Shown here piece after piece: positions 1 through 7,696 of a DNA stretch of 21,150 nucleotides. How positions within the stretch are numbered: position 1 is the stretch's first letter; each line of letters starts with the position of its first letter. A model generated the notes under the pieces. The model saw only the letters and a list, made by a program, of their open reading frames with translations, searched no databases and was not told the DNA's origin. A program made the translations under genes and the position numbers. Origin of the DNA: an uncultured Collinsella sp. (GTDB lineage Bacteria; Actinomycetota; Coriobacteriia; Coriobacteriales; Coriobacteriaceae); contig CAMQPJ010000003.1 of the NCBI GenBank assembly GCA_947003675.1, positions 1-21,150 on the forward strand, in the 5' to 3' direction.

Positions 1-256
1 TGTCCTCGAGCATGGCCGAGGCAACCGAAAGCGTCTCCTCGGTATACTGGGAGCGTACCGAATCGGGATTGAGCGTCAAATAGATAAAGATGCACAGGAA
101 GATGCACAGCAGCGCACAGGCGACCACCGTGGCAATCGGCTCAATGCCAGTCGCCAGGGCAAAGATAAAGTACGCCAACACGCAAACGGCGCAGACAACG
201 GCGATGATGCGAAAGATTGAAATTGAATTATCGCGCTGGGCGCGGCGGTCGATCAT
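1..256 (-). CDS. Truncated membrane protein, probably N-terminus of a LytS-type sensor kinase
   Basis: Only the first 85 codons are in the window; the gene runs off the left edge. It starts with ATG at 256, overlapping the glycosyltransferase stop in an ATGA junction, so the two are translationally coupled. The visible part has a short basic N-terminus, two hydrophobic segments (about residues 16-35 and 43-61), then PD at 64-65 and a segment ending LSVASAMLED. The LytS-type kinase at 4784-6169 has the same layout: two membrane helices, PD directly after the second, then LAIASKIFAY. Over 22 residues about eight are identical. I infer a paralogous membrane sensor, probably a kinase with a GAF-like domain, but no catalytic motif is visible and another membrane-anchored signalling protein is possible. 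Confidence 0.7.
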   Translation of the reverse strand, partial: MIDRRAQRDNSISIFRIIAVVCAVCVLAYFIFALATGIEPIATVVACALLCIFLCIFIYLTLNPDSVRSQYTEETLSVASAMLED

Positions 257-1440
257 TCAGCCCCCTCCAGGATGCTAATCAGTTGTGCGTCGCGCCAAAG
301 TTCGTCCATGATCTTGGGCCAGAAACTCTGAAAACGCAGGTAGCTTGCGGCGTTTTGGCGGGCATAGGTCTTGGCCTCGTCAATACCATGACGCCAGATG
401 CGCAGATACCCCTCGTGCTCGCGGGTAAACATGCTGCGAACCATGGCGGTCTTGCGCACGCGGTCGTCGAGCTCGCGCGAGATCCACGGACCCGGATAGG
501 GCATGAGTGATGCGGCCGTAACCGGAATGAGTTCCTTTTGGTGCGCAGCGAACGTCAGCTTGGCCCGCTCGTAGTACCAACGGTACACGTCCTGCATAAA
601 ACGCGGCGAGCGCTTCTCGGACTCGGGCGGCAGGTGGCGCACGGTCCACTCGTTGTCGAACCACACGTCGTAGCCAAACATGCGCATGTTAAACAGGTAG
701 TCCAAATCCTCGCCGCGGGTGATAAACGGGTCGAAGGCCACGCGCGTAAAGGCGCGGGCGTGCAGGGCCACAAGGCCGCCGCACACGTAATTGGAGCGCG
801 AGATGCGGGTGCCCGAGAGCGCCTTTTTCATCCAGCGATTGAACTCGATACGCTTGGTCCACCAGCGATGGCAAATGCCCGCTTTGTCCGTGGGAGCCAG
901 CGGCGACCCGTCGCGATCGTAAAAGTATCCGCTCTTGACTAAAATCGGCAGGCCCTGACGCGTCTGTTGGCCCAGCGCATAGGTCGCACGCTTCATAAAG
1001 TCGGCATCGATGACAGTCTCGTCGTCATCCAAAAACACAACCGCGTCGTGCCCCAACACCGCCGCGCAGGCAAGACCCATGTTGCGGATGGCGCCGTAGC
1101 CGCGCAGGCTCACGCACTCGCCCGAGCCTTTGGGCGCAATCTGCGCCACGCGGTCGGCAACACGCGAAGCCTGAGTATTGGTAACGATGGTGACCTTAAG
1201 CGTGGGATGCGCATTGACGATTTCGTGCACGCGATGGGATACGTCGGCCGTGGCGGAAACCGGACAGACCACCAAGAGAATGATGCGCGGAATGTCGCGC
1301 ACCTGTTCGAGCGAAGTCAGGCAGCGATCGAGTTCCGGGTTGGCGGCATTGAGCGACGTCGAGTGATCGTAGGTGCCGGGAGCGTTTGCTTGGGTATCAT
1401 CGCCCGCCCAATATGTTGGGATCACAACCGTGGCGTTCAT
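253..1440 (-). CDS. Family 2 glycosyltransferase
   Basis: This encodes a 395-residue cytoplasmic GT-A glycosyltransferase that would transfer a sugar from a nucleotide-sugar donor; the acceptor is unknown. The N-terminus MNATVVIPTYW is the usual GT2 first strand. The metal and nucleotide-sugar motif DDD is at 138-140 (VVFLDDDE), and GEDLDYL at 243-249 supplies the later acidic motif. No membrane segment is evident. The C-terminal 100 residues are rich in W, Y and R. I chose the ATG at 1440 over an in-frame one 15 codons upstream, because a strong AAGGAGGG site precedes it and the longer form would read through the site and part of a terminator hairpin. It overlaps the next gene by an ATGA junction, suggesting a shared transcript. 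Confidence 0.88.
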   Translation of the reverse strand: MNATVVIPTYWAGDDTQANAPGTYDHSTSLNAANPELDRCLTSLEQVRDIPRIILLVVCPVSATADVSHRVHEIVNAHPTLKVTIVTNTQASRVADRVAQIAPKGSGECVSLRGYGAIRNMGLACAAVLGHDAVVFLDDDETVIDADFMKRATYALGQQTRQGLPILVKSGYFYDRDGSPLAPTDKAGICHRWWTKRIEFNRWMKKALSGTRISRSNYVCGGLVALHARAFTRVAFDPFITRGEDLDYLFNMRMFGYDVWFDNEWTVRHLPPESEKRSPRFMQDVYRWYYERAKLTFAAHQKELIPVTAASLMPYPGPWISRELDDRVRKTAMVRSMFTREHEGYLRIWRHGIDEAKTYARQNAASYLRFQSFWPKIMDELWRDAQLISILEGAE

Positions 1441-1460
1441 ACCTTTACCCTCCTTGCAAC

Positions 1461-1498
1461 ACAAAAACGGGGCGCCGCCAAACACAGGCGACGCCCCG
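1461..1498 (-). terminator. Rho-independent terminator before the glycosyltransferase
   Basis: On the minus strand an 11-base stem (GGGGCGTCGCC against GGCGGCGCCCC, one mismatch) closes a 7-base loop and is followed by TTTTTGTGTT. It lies about 125 bases after the MFS stop and only a few bases before the glycosyltransferase ribosome binding site. It may end the MFS transcript. A TATGAT box at 1515-1520 (minus), without a clear -35, raises the alternative that it is a leader attenuator. Confidence 0.75.
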
Positions 1499-1622
1499 CG
1501 ACCTAGCTGGTTCCATCATACCCACTTGGGCTAAACATTGTTCGGAAGTCAGAATGATTTATGCGGCTACTTCCAAAAGAGTACTGCAGATAGGCACAAT
1601 TGCCGTACTGAGCCCGGTTGCC

Positions 1623-2873
1623 TTACGCCGCCGCCTGAGCCATGCGGGACAGACGGACCAGCAGCACAAAGCCAACAACCAGCAGAACACCAATAGAAAG
1701 GACGCCCAGCGACGGGTTGCCGGTCAGCGAGGTGACAACCGACACCAGGAAGGTGCCCATAACGCTTGCGTAACGGCCAAAGATATCGAAGAAGCCGTAG
1801 TACTCGTTGGACTTTTCCTTGGGGATGATGCGGCCAAAATAGCTGCGGCTGAGCGCCTGCACGCCACCCTGGAACAAGCCGACCAAAATAGCGAGCACCC
1901 AGAACTCAAAGGCGGTCTTCAAGAAAAACGCGGCAAAGAGCACGATGCCCATATAGGCGGCGACGGCCACCAAGATCATGTTGAGTGTGCCCACGCGACC
2001 GGCGAGCTTGCCGTAGATGATGGCGGACGGGAAGGCCACAAACTGCGTAACGAGCAGCGCCAGCACCAGCTGGGTCGAATCGATGCCCAGAGCCGATCCG
2101 TAGCTGGTTGCCATGGAAATGACCGTGTGCACACCGTCGATGTAGAAGAAGAACGCGATCATGTAGACCAGCACGGTCTTGTTGTGGGCGATCTCGCGCA
2201 TGGTGTGTCCGACCTCGGAGAACACGCCGCCCACGATGTGGCCGATGGTGTCCTGGGGACCGCGCGCGCGACCGTATTTTTGCTTATAGGTGCGAATGAG
2301 CGGCAGGGTAAAGATAAGCCACCAGGCACCGGTGATGACAAACGACAGACGCGTTGCCAGCATGGTGGGGACGCCAAGAGCGGGGCCACCCATGATAAGC
2401 GCCAGGCAGATGATGAACGGCACGGCAGAACCGATGTAGCCCCAGGCATAGCCCGAGCTGGACACGGCGTCCATGCGCTCGTCGGTGGTAATGTCGGGCA
2501 GCATGGCGTCGTAGAACGTCATAGAAGAGTTAAGGCCGATGGTGCACAGCACGTACACGGTCAAAAATGCCATGGCGGACATGGGGATAGCCTGCGCCAG
2601 GCAAAGAACCAGGCCCGTGAGGAAGAAGCCCAAGAAGAACTTGATCTTGTTGCCGGCGTAATCGGCAAGCGCGCCCAGAATGGGCATGAGCATGGCAATG
2701 ACCAGCGAGGCAATCGTCTGCGCGTTGCCCCAGGCGACCACCAGGTCTGCCGAGGAAGCACCGGTATTGATGGCGTTAAAGTAGATGGGCACCACCGAGG
2801 TATTGAGCAGCACGAGGGCCGAGTTGCCCACATCGTACATAACCCAGTTACGCTCGAGCTTGGTGTATTTCAT
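1623..2873 (-). CDS. MFS transporter, UMF1 (Atg22-like) type
   Basis: A 416-residue polytopic inner-membrane protein with about twelve hydrophobic segments. The N-terminus NWVMYDVGNSALVLL matches the family signature around YD(x)GNSA of the UMF1/Atg22-like branch of the major facilitator superfamily. A cytoplasmic loop after the second helix contains GALADYAGNK, like the MFS loop 2-3 motif. The substrate is unknown; yeast Atg22 effluxes amino acids, but bacterial members are mostly uncharacterised. The start is supported by GAAGGGG about ten bases upstream. The phospholipase-like gene lies 101 bases upstream in the same direction and a terminator follows downstream. No frameshift or missing segment was seen, and the length is normal for the family. 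Confidence 0.88.
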   Translation of the reverse strand: MKYTKLERNWVMYDVGNSALVLLNTSVVPIYFNAINTGASSADLVVAWGNAQTIASLVIAMLMPILGALADYAGNKIKFFLGFFLTGLVLCLAQAIPMSAMAFLTVYVLCTIGLNSSMTFYDAMLPDITTDERMDAVSSSGYAWGYIGSAVPFIICLALIMGGPALGVPTMLATRLSFVITGAWWLIFTLPLIRTYKQKYGRARGPQDTIGHIVGGVFSEVGHTMREIAHNKTVLVYMIAFFFYIDGVHTVISMATSYGSALGIDSTQLVLALLVTQFVAFPSAIIYGKLAGRVGTLNMILVAVAAYMGIVLFAAFFLKTAFEFWVLAILVGLFQGGVQALSRSYFGRIIPKEKSNEYYGFFDIFGRYASVMGTFLVSVVTSLTGNPSLGVLSIGVLLVVGFVLLVRLSRMAQAAA

Positions 2874-2974
2874 GGACAGGGCCCCTTCGTATTCGCCCGA
2901 TATGCAGTTAGTTCATCGTACCCCAATTGTCCAGAGGCGCCGGTAAGGATTCGGCAAAGGGGCACGCACGAGCC

Positions 2975-3919
2975 CTACTCCTCGCGGTCGAACTCTTCGT
3001 CGGCGCCGAGCACGCGACCGCTGTAATTGACGTGGTTGGTCACGGCCTCCATATCGCCTGTTTCGATGAATCGGGCGACCGTGCACTCGTAATCGAGCAG
3101 CGCGCGGTCAAAGACCTCGGGGAAGCTCTCGGTCGAGACTTCATCGGTAAAGGGGTTCTTCCATGCCAAGTGGCCCAGGTTGCCGGTACGCTCGGGCAAC
3201 TCGGTCGTCACGCGGTGCGCAAGGCCGTCGAGTAGCGAATAATCGTGCACCAAGCCCTCAAGCAGGGCAATCGCACGCGTCTTGACCGAACCGGCCGGCT
3301 CGATAGTGCGGTAGAGCATCTGCATGTCCGAGACGGCGCCGGCGTACTCCCCCGCCGGGATGTCGATACCGTACACGCGCCCGGCGACGTAGCTCATCAG
3401 CACGCCGGCAACGCGATTGATGCGGTCGGTAGTGACAATCTCGCCCGCCGGCGGATAATCCTCGACCGTGGCCCCGTCACGTTTGAGCTGCAGCATCAGC
3501 ACGTCCAGGTCGCTTTCGAGCACGGCGTGAACTTGGCTGCCCGAAGCCTCGAGCTCGGGGTCGGACTCAACAATGCCAAACTGCTGCTCGTAGACAAAGG
3601 GGTGGGCATTGCGATCGAGCACATAGTGCGACAGCAGGCCCAGCGCAAAGGCGCGACCCAGATTGGCATCGCGCGGCTGTAGGTGCGACACGCCGTCGCG
3701 CAGGCACGAGAACTGGCGCGACATGCGCGAGCGGTGCATGACCTGAGCAAGCGACATACAGTCGGAAATGCGCGGCGTGAGCATGTGGAAGAAAAACGGG
3801 TCGGGACCCTGGTTGCCCAGGATAAAGGCGATGCGCTCCTCATCGGACGTGATAACGCCCTGCGGAAGACGGTCGATGCTTTCCTCGCCAAACAGATGAT
3901 GCGTAATGAGCGCGGGCAT
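2975..3919 (-). CDS. Zinc-dependent phospholipase C family protein
   Basis: A 314-residue protein matching the Zn_dep_PLPC family. Candidate metal ligands are in the family pattern: HH at 7-8, GNQGPDPFFFH at 35-45, SHYVLDRNAHPFV at 97-109 (H98, D102, H106), and HAVLESDLD at 131-139. The family is named for clostridial phospholipase C, but most bacterial homologues like this one lack the secretion signal and lipid-binding C2 domain and have no proven substrate. No signal peptide or membrane helix is visible here, so it is probably cytoplasmic. The start follows AAAGGATTATT. It lies 91 bases after the response regulator and 101 bases before the MFS gene, all in one direction, but with its own possible promoter. 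Confidence 0.85.
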   Translation of the reverse strand: MPALITHHLFGEESIDRLPQGVITSDEERIAFILGNQGPDPFFFHMLTPRISDCMSLAQVMHRSRMSRQFSCLRDGVSHLQPRDANLGRAFALGLLSHYVLDRNAHPFVYEQQFGIVESDPELEASGSQVHAVLESDLDVLMLQLKRDGATVEDYPPAGEIVTTDRINRVAGVLMSYVAGRVYGIDIPAGEYAGAVSDMQMLYRTIEPAGSVKTRAIALLEGLVHDYSLLDGLAHRVTTELPERTGNLGHLAWKNPFTDEVSTESFPEVFDRALLDYECTVARFIETGDMEAVTNHVNYSGRVLGADEEFDREE

Positions 3920-3951
3920 AATAATCCTTTCGATTTCATTCGATGCAATCC

Positions 3952-3978
3952 ATTATGCCCACCGCACAGTCATGCCAA
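3952..3978 (-). promoter_or_regulatory. Possible sigma-70-type promoter for the phospholipase-like gene
   Basis: On the minus strand TTGGCA (3978-3973) and CATAAT (3957-3952) are separated by 15 bases, which is shorter than the ideal 17. They lie about 33-60 bases before the ATG at 3919, in the only non-coding gap between this gene and the response regulator. Confidence 0.35.
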
Positions 3979-4010
3979 ACCTGTAACGGCAAACGATGGC
4001 ACACCGACCC

Positions 4011-4745
4011 TTACGCAAGCCCCAAGTGCGATTTGACCTCGGCAGCGCGACGGCGGGACACGGGCACCGTCGAGGTTACGCGATCGAGCCTGAGCTCCAT
4101 CAGGCCCGTGGAGCCGATCTCGATATTATGCACGTCTTCCAAATTAACCAGATAGCTGCGGTGGACACGGATAAAGCCCTCGGAGGCCAAGCGGCGCTCG
4201 AGCGAGGAAATCGACTCATTGATCAGGTACGTCCCCTCGGCGCAGACGGCGTTGCAAAAATCGGCGCGCGCCTCAAAGTAGCAGACATCCGCCACGGGAA
4301 TGAACACCTTTTTGCCCCCGCGATCCACCGTCAGGCGCAAAGGCTGGCGCGGAGCATGGACGACGCGGCGAGCCCCCAGGGCAGTCTCGATCTTGTCGAG
4401 CGCCTTTGACAGGCGGGCATCCTCGACCGGTTTGACGATGTAATCGACAGCATCGAGGTTATAGGCATCGGCCGCATACTCGGCAAATGCCGTCACAAAC
4501 ACCACAACCGGCGGCGTCTTTAGGTTCTGCAGCGTCTCGGCAAGCTCAATTCCCGAGCGACCGGGCATGGTAATGTCTAAAAACAGCACGTCGGGCTTGT
4601 TCGACAGAATCGACTCCACGGCTTCGGTGACATTGCCCGCCTCGGCAATCTGACCCACACGCGTATCCTTTTCCAACAGATAGCGTAGCTCAGCCCTAAT
4701 TGGGGGCTCGTCATCAACCACCAGTATGTTCCAGCCTTCGGACAT
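4011..4745 (-). CDS. LytTR-family response regulator
   Basis: A 244-residue two-domain regulator. The receiver domain (about 5-122) has the acidic pocket DDE at 11-13, the phospho-acceptor Asp57 in LFLDITMPG, the switch residue T85 and K105 in VKP. The C-terminal LytTR DNA-binding domain (about 136-242) shows the characteristic FEARADFCNAVC strand, the SISSLERRL helix and FIRVHRSYLVNL. Regulators of this class (LytR, AgrA, AlgR) bind direct repeats in promoters. The gene is 38 bases or so downstream of its kinase and surely co-transcribed, so the pair forms a cognate system. AGGGGAAG before the ATG is the ribosome binding site. Targets are unknown; no obvious autoregulatory repeat was found upstream. 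Confidence 0.93.
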   Translation of the reverse strand: MSEGWNILVVDDEPPIRAELRYLLEKDTRVGQIAEAGNVTEAVESILSNKPDVLFLDITMPGRSGIELAETLQNLKTPPVVVFVTAFAEYAADAYNLDAVDYIVKPVEDARLSKALDKIETALGARRVVHAPRQPLRLTVDRGGKKVFIPVADVCYFEARADFCNAVCAEGTYLINESISSLERRLASEGFIRVHRSYLVNLEDVHNIEIGSTGLMELRLDRVTSTVPVSRRRAAEVKSHLGLA

Positions 4746-4783
4746 ATGCGCTTCCCCTCTTTTTCTCTCAATCCAACCGCGTG

Positions 4784-6169
4784 CTACACCGTCAACGGCG
4801 CCGGCTCATGTGGCTCGCCGTTCAACTCAACGATGACCTGCGTCCCCACGCCCTCCTGAGACTTCACGCGCATACCAGAATCTTCTCCGTAAAAGAAATG
4901 GATGCGCTGAAGCACGTTGAAGAGCGCCAGGCCGCAACCTCGCTTGACGGAGCCGTCGGCGGTAATGCTCTCGGGCTCCTCTCGGCGATGCTGCTCAAAC
5001 AGATGCGCGCAGACTTCTTCGCTCATCCCGATGCCGTCATCTTCGACGATGATCTCCAAGCCGTCATCGGTCTCAAAAGCCCTAACACGAATAGAAAGCG
5101 GCTCGGTCTCGCGCTGCGCATGCTTGATGCAGTTTTCGAGCAGCGGCTGCAAGATAAACGGCGGTACCAGGCTGTCGTGCACCTCAAAGTCGATGTCGAC
5201 CGAAACGCGCAGACGGCCGTCGCCATACCGGGCCTGCATAAGATTGATATAACGAGTGCCCTGTTCCACCTCGTGCTCGAGCGTGGTGAGCGTATCGGAA
5301 TCAGAAAGCGTCTGACGATAGTAATTGGAAAAGTCGATCAGCAGCGATCGCGCCTTGTCGGGCTCGGTTCGAACGAGCGACACGATGGTGCTGATGGTGT
5401 TAAACAGAAAATGAGGATCGACCTGCGATTGCAAGGCGCGCAGCTCCACGCGGGCCGTAAGCTCGTCCTGGCGCTCGAGCTCAAAGCTCGCGAGCTGCGT
5501 GGAGATGAGATCGGCAAAGCCCGAGGCCAACGCCGTCTGGCGCATATCGATGCTGCTCAGGCGGGGATAGTACAGCTCGAGTGTGCCCACGCAATGCCCG
5601 CGCACGGTAAGCGGCGCGACAATGCCGGCGCGCAGGCGGGGAAAATAACCGCCCGTCTCATTGGAGGTGTCGCGCGAAAACACGCTCTGCTCGCCCGTCT
5701 CAATCACACTGAGCGTGGTCTTGAGCACGACCGGGGTGCCGGCGGGGCACTTTGCCGAGTCCTCGCCCCAGCTTGCCAACACCTGTTTGCCATCGGTAAA
5801 GCAGATGGCAGAGGCGATGGTCTCGGACAGGATGATCTTAGAAGCACCCAGGGCAGCTTCGGGCGTAAGGCCACGCGATGTATAGGCGAATATTTTTGAT
5901 GCGATGGCAAGCGTACGGTCGGTTGCGCTCGATGTGAGGTCATCGGGGACCACAAAGACATACGAGAAAAAGAAGCACAGCATGACCAGGCCGGCAATAA
6001 CGACAACGCCCGGAACGGGATTGGGATTATCGGTTAAATCCCAGATAAGCAGCAGGATAAGCGCCGGAACGACAACACCGAGCAGGATGGCCTGGACCAC
6101 ATGCTGGGCCGTACGAAAGACCTTGGTAGAGTTGTAGCTCTTGCCCAGAATCAGCCTGTTTAAATCCAC
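4784..6169 (-). CDS. LytS-type membrane sensor histidine kinase with GAF-like domain
   Basis: A kinase of about 461 residues that phosphorylates the adjacent LytTR regulator. Counting from an ATG at 6175, two membrane helices (about 28-47 and 56-76) are followed by a cytoplasmic GAF-like sensory region (about 85-235). The His_kinase domain carries the phospho-acceptor H255 in LQSQVDPHFLFN, and the HATPase region has the N box LLENCIKHA (345-353), VEDDGIGM (377-384) and GCGLALFNV. The usual five-helix LytS sensor is replaced by two helices. Start choice: AAGGGG directly abuts the ATG at 6175, leaving no spacer, whereas the GTG two codons later (6169) has a 6-base spacer, so GTG is preferred. 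A terminator of the upstream amidohydrolase gene lies just before it. Confidence 0.9.
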   Translation of the reverse strand: MDLNRLILGKSYNSTKVFRTAQHVVQAILLGVVVPALILLLIWDLTDNPNPVPGVVVIAGLVMLCFFFSYVFVVPDDLTSSATDRTLAIASKIFAYTSRGLTPEAALGASKIILSETIASAICFTDGKQVLASWGEDSAKCPAGTPVVLKTTLSVIETGEQSVFSRDTSNETGGYFPRLRAGIVAPLTVRGHCVGTLELYYPRLSSIDMRQTALASGFADLISTQLASFELERQDELTARVELRALQSQVDPHFLFNTISTIVSLVRTEPDKARSLLIDFSNYYRQTLSDSDTLTTLEHEVEQGTRYINLMQARYGDGRLRVSVDIDFEVHDSLVPPFILQPLLENCIKHAQRETEPLSIRVRAFETDDGLEIIVEDDGIGMSEEVCAHLFEQHRREEPESITADGSVKRGCGLALFNVLQRIHFFYGEDSGMRVKSQEGVGTQVIVELNGEPHEPAPLTV

Positions 6170-6200
6170 CGTCATCCCCTTTTATCTATCGCACCCATAG

Positions 6201-6228
6201 CAATAAAGAGGGCCGCAAGCGACCCTCT
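6201..6228 (-). terminator. Terminator of the permease-amidohydrolase unit
   Basis: On the minus strand AGAGGGTC and GGCCCTCT form an 8-base stem (one G-U pair) around GCTTGC, followed by TTTATTG. It lies about 60 bases after the amidohydrolase stop codon and before the kinase gene. Confidence 0.75.
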
Positions 6229-6286
6229 CCATTGCATTATGCAATCAAATACTGTGTTTTACATCCAGTCGTCGATGAACGGTAGT

Positions 6287-7564
6287 TTAGGCGCTGTATT
6301 TGTTGGCCTCGCCAAAGGTGCCAGCCTCGACGATCCAGCCGTCCTTCATGATGACGTCCATGTTGTCGGTGTTGAGCACGTGGATGTCGGCGGCGACGTC
6401 ACCGTTGACGACCAGCAGGTCGGCGCACTTGCCGGCCTCGATGGAACCGGTCTCGTCCTCGATGTGGCACATCTTGGCACCGTTGAGGGTAGCGCAGGTG
6501 ATGGTCTCGACCGGGGTGAAACCGATCTTGTCGACGAACTCGTACATCTCCTCGATGGAGCAGGTGCCGTACGGGGTGACGAAGGAGAAGGAGTCGGAGC
6601 CGATCGTCATGACGACGCCGCGCTTCTTGGCCTCGCGCAGGCAGTCGTAGTTGCGCTGCAGCTCCTTCTCGACCAGGGTGCCCTCGTACTTGTCGTGCAG
6701 CTCGGGGACGTAGACGGGCGGATAGGTGGCGTACCAGGTGGGCAGGAAGGCGATCGTCGGGGTGAAGAAGGTGCCCTGCTCGGCCATGAGGTCCATGGTG
6801 CGCTCATCGATATCGAAACCGTGAATCAGCTGCTCGCAGCCAAAGCGAACGGAATCGTAGGCAGCGGCGTGGTTGTTGTAGCAGTGGCTCCACACGGGGA
6901 TGCCGACCATCTTTGCCTCGTCGACCACGGCCTGGATCTCCTCGGAGCAGTAGTGCTGGTCGCGACCGGAGTCCCAGCGCCAGATGCCGCCACCGGTAGC
7001 CCAGATCTTGATGGCATCGGGGTTCTCGCGCAGGCGACGACGGACGGCCTTGCGCAGATCCCAAGGACCGTCGACCTGGTCGCCCCAGGGATGGGATTCC
7101 TTGTTGAGCTCCTGGGTGCAGTGGTGAGAGTCACCGTGGCCGGCAACGCGGCAGAAACCGAGGCCGGTGGCCAGAACGCGCGGGCCCTTAAAGACGCCCT
7201 TGTCGATGCAGTCACGGATCTGGATACCAAAGCGGCCGATCTCGCAGACGGTGGTGAGGCCGTGGGTGAGGCAGTCGTAGGCCTGCTTGACGGCGACGGC
7301 CTGCTTCTCGAGGAGCGGCTGCATGACCCAATCGGTGTCATCGTCGGTCAGGTTGCCCGAGAAGTGCAGGTGGGTGTCGATCAGGCCGGGAAGGACAGTC
7401 TTGCCAGCGGCGTCGATAACCTCAACGCCCTCGGGAAGGTCCTGCATGGCGCCGGCGTACTCGATCTTGCCGTTATCGTCGACGAGAACGAGGGAGTTCT
7501 CGACCGGCTCGGCACCGGTACCGTCGATGAGCTTGCCGCCAACGATTGCATACTTAGTGGACAT
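6287..7564 (-). CDS. Metal-dependent amidohydrolase
   Basis: A 425-residue amidohydrolase-superfamily enzyme, probably cytoplasmic. Ligands fit the imidazolonepropionase/prolidase-like branch: HLH at 65-67 (DTHLHFSG), a probable carboxylated lysine K186 in AIKIWATGG, H227 (WSHCYNN), H248 (IHGFDID) and D324 (GSDS). The small beta-sandwich at both ends is present (IVGGKLIDGTG near the start, IEAGKCADLLVV near the end). Members hydrolyse Xaa-Pro or acyl dipeptides, imidazolones and related amides; the substrate cannot be read here. An AAGGAGG site precedes the ATG. It is the second gene after an APC permease 132 bases upstream, so the permease may import the substrate. Codons are strongly biased to C- and G-ending forms, suggesting high expression. 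Confidence 0.9.
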   Translation of the reverse strand: MSTKYAIVGGKLIDGTGAEPVENSLVLVDDNGKIEYAGAMQDLPEGVEVIDAAGKTVLPGLIDTHLHFSGNLTDDDTDWVMQPLLEKQAVAVKQAYDCLTHGLTTVCEIGRFGIQIRDCIDKGVFKGPRVLATGLGFCRVAGHGDSHHCTQELNKESHPWGDQVDGPWDLRKAVRRRLRENPDAIKIWATGGGIWRWDSGRDQHYCSEEIQAVVDEAKMVGIPVWSHCYNNHAAAYDSVRFGCEQLIHGFDIDERTMDLMAEQGTFFTPTIAFLPTWYATYPPVYVPELHDKYEGTLVEKELQRNYDCLREAKKRGVVMTIGSDSFSFVTPYGTCSIEEMYEFVDKIGFTPVETITCATLNGAKMCHIEDETGSIEAGKCADLLVVNGDVAADIHVLNTDNMDVIMKDGWIVEAGTFGEANKYSA

Positions 7565-7574
7565 GGTTCCTCCT

Positions 7575-7676
7575 TATGGATCCATATATGTGGGCGAGGC
7601 CGTGTTGGGTCGCGGCCTCACAAAGCTACCCAAGTGGTGCCGGGTTCGGTGCGCGGGAGAGAGGATTCCGCGCACC
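7575..7676. repeat. Three palindromic elements in the permease-amidohydrolase spacer
   Basis: The 132-base spacer contains TATGGATCCATA (7575-7586), a perfect 12-base palindrome touching the amidohydrolase ribosome binding site. It also has a 7-base stem GAGGCCG/CGGCCTC (7596-7602 with 7613-7619) and a 9-base stem GGTGCGCGG/CCGCGCACC (7648-7656 with 7668-7676). None has a T tract on the minus strand, so they are not ordinary terminators. They could stabilise or process the transcript, or bind a regulator. Confidence 0.6.
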
Positions 7677-7696
7677 CGATCCGCCCCGGCTAGGCG

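Noticed and set aside
1386..3026. A 546-codon open frame on the plus strand
   Set aside because: It lies antisense to the clear MFS transporter, is rich in H, Q, G and R as GC-rich shadows are, and has no recognisable domain or ribosome binding site.
4700..5899. A 399-codon open frame on the plus strand
   Set aside because: It is antisense to the kinase gene, which has all its motifs on the minus strand.
6239..7693. A 484-codon open frame on the plus strand
   Set aside because: It is antisense to the amidohydrolase; the V, D, G and L-rich translation reflects the codon bias of the real gene.
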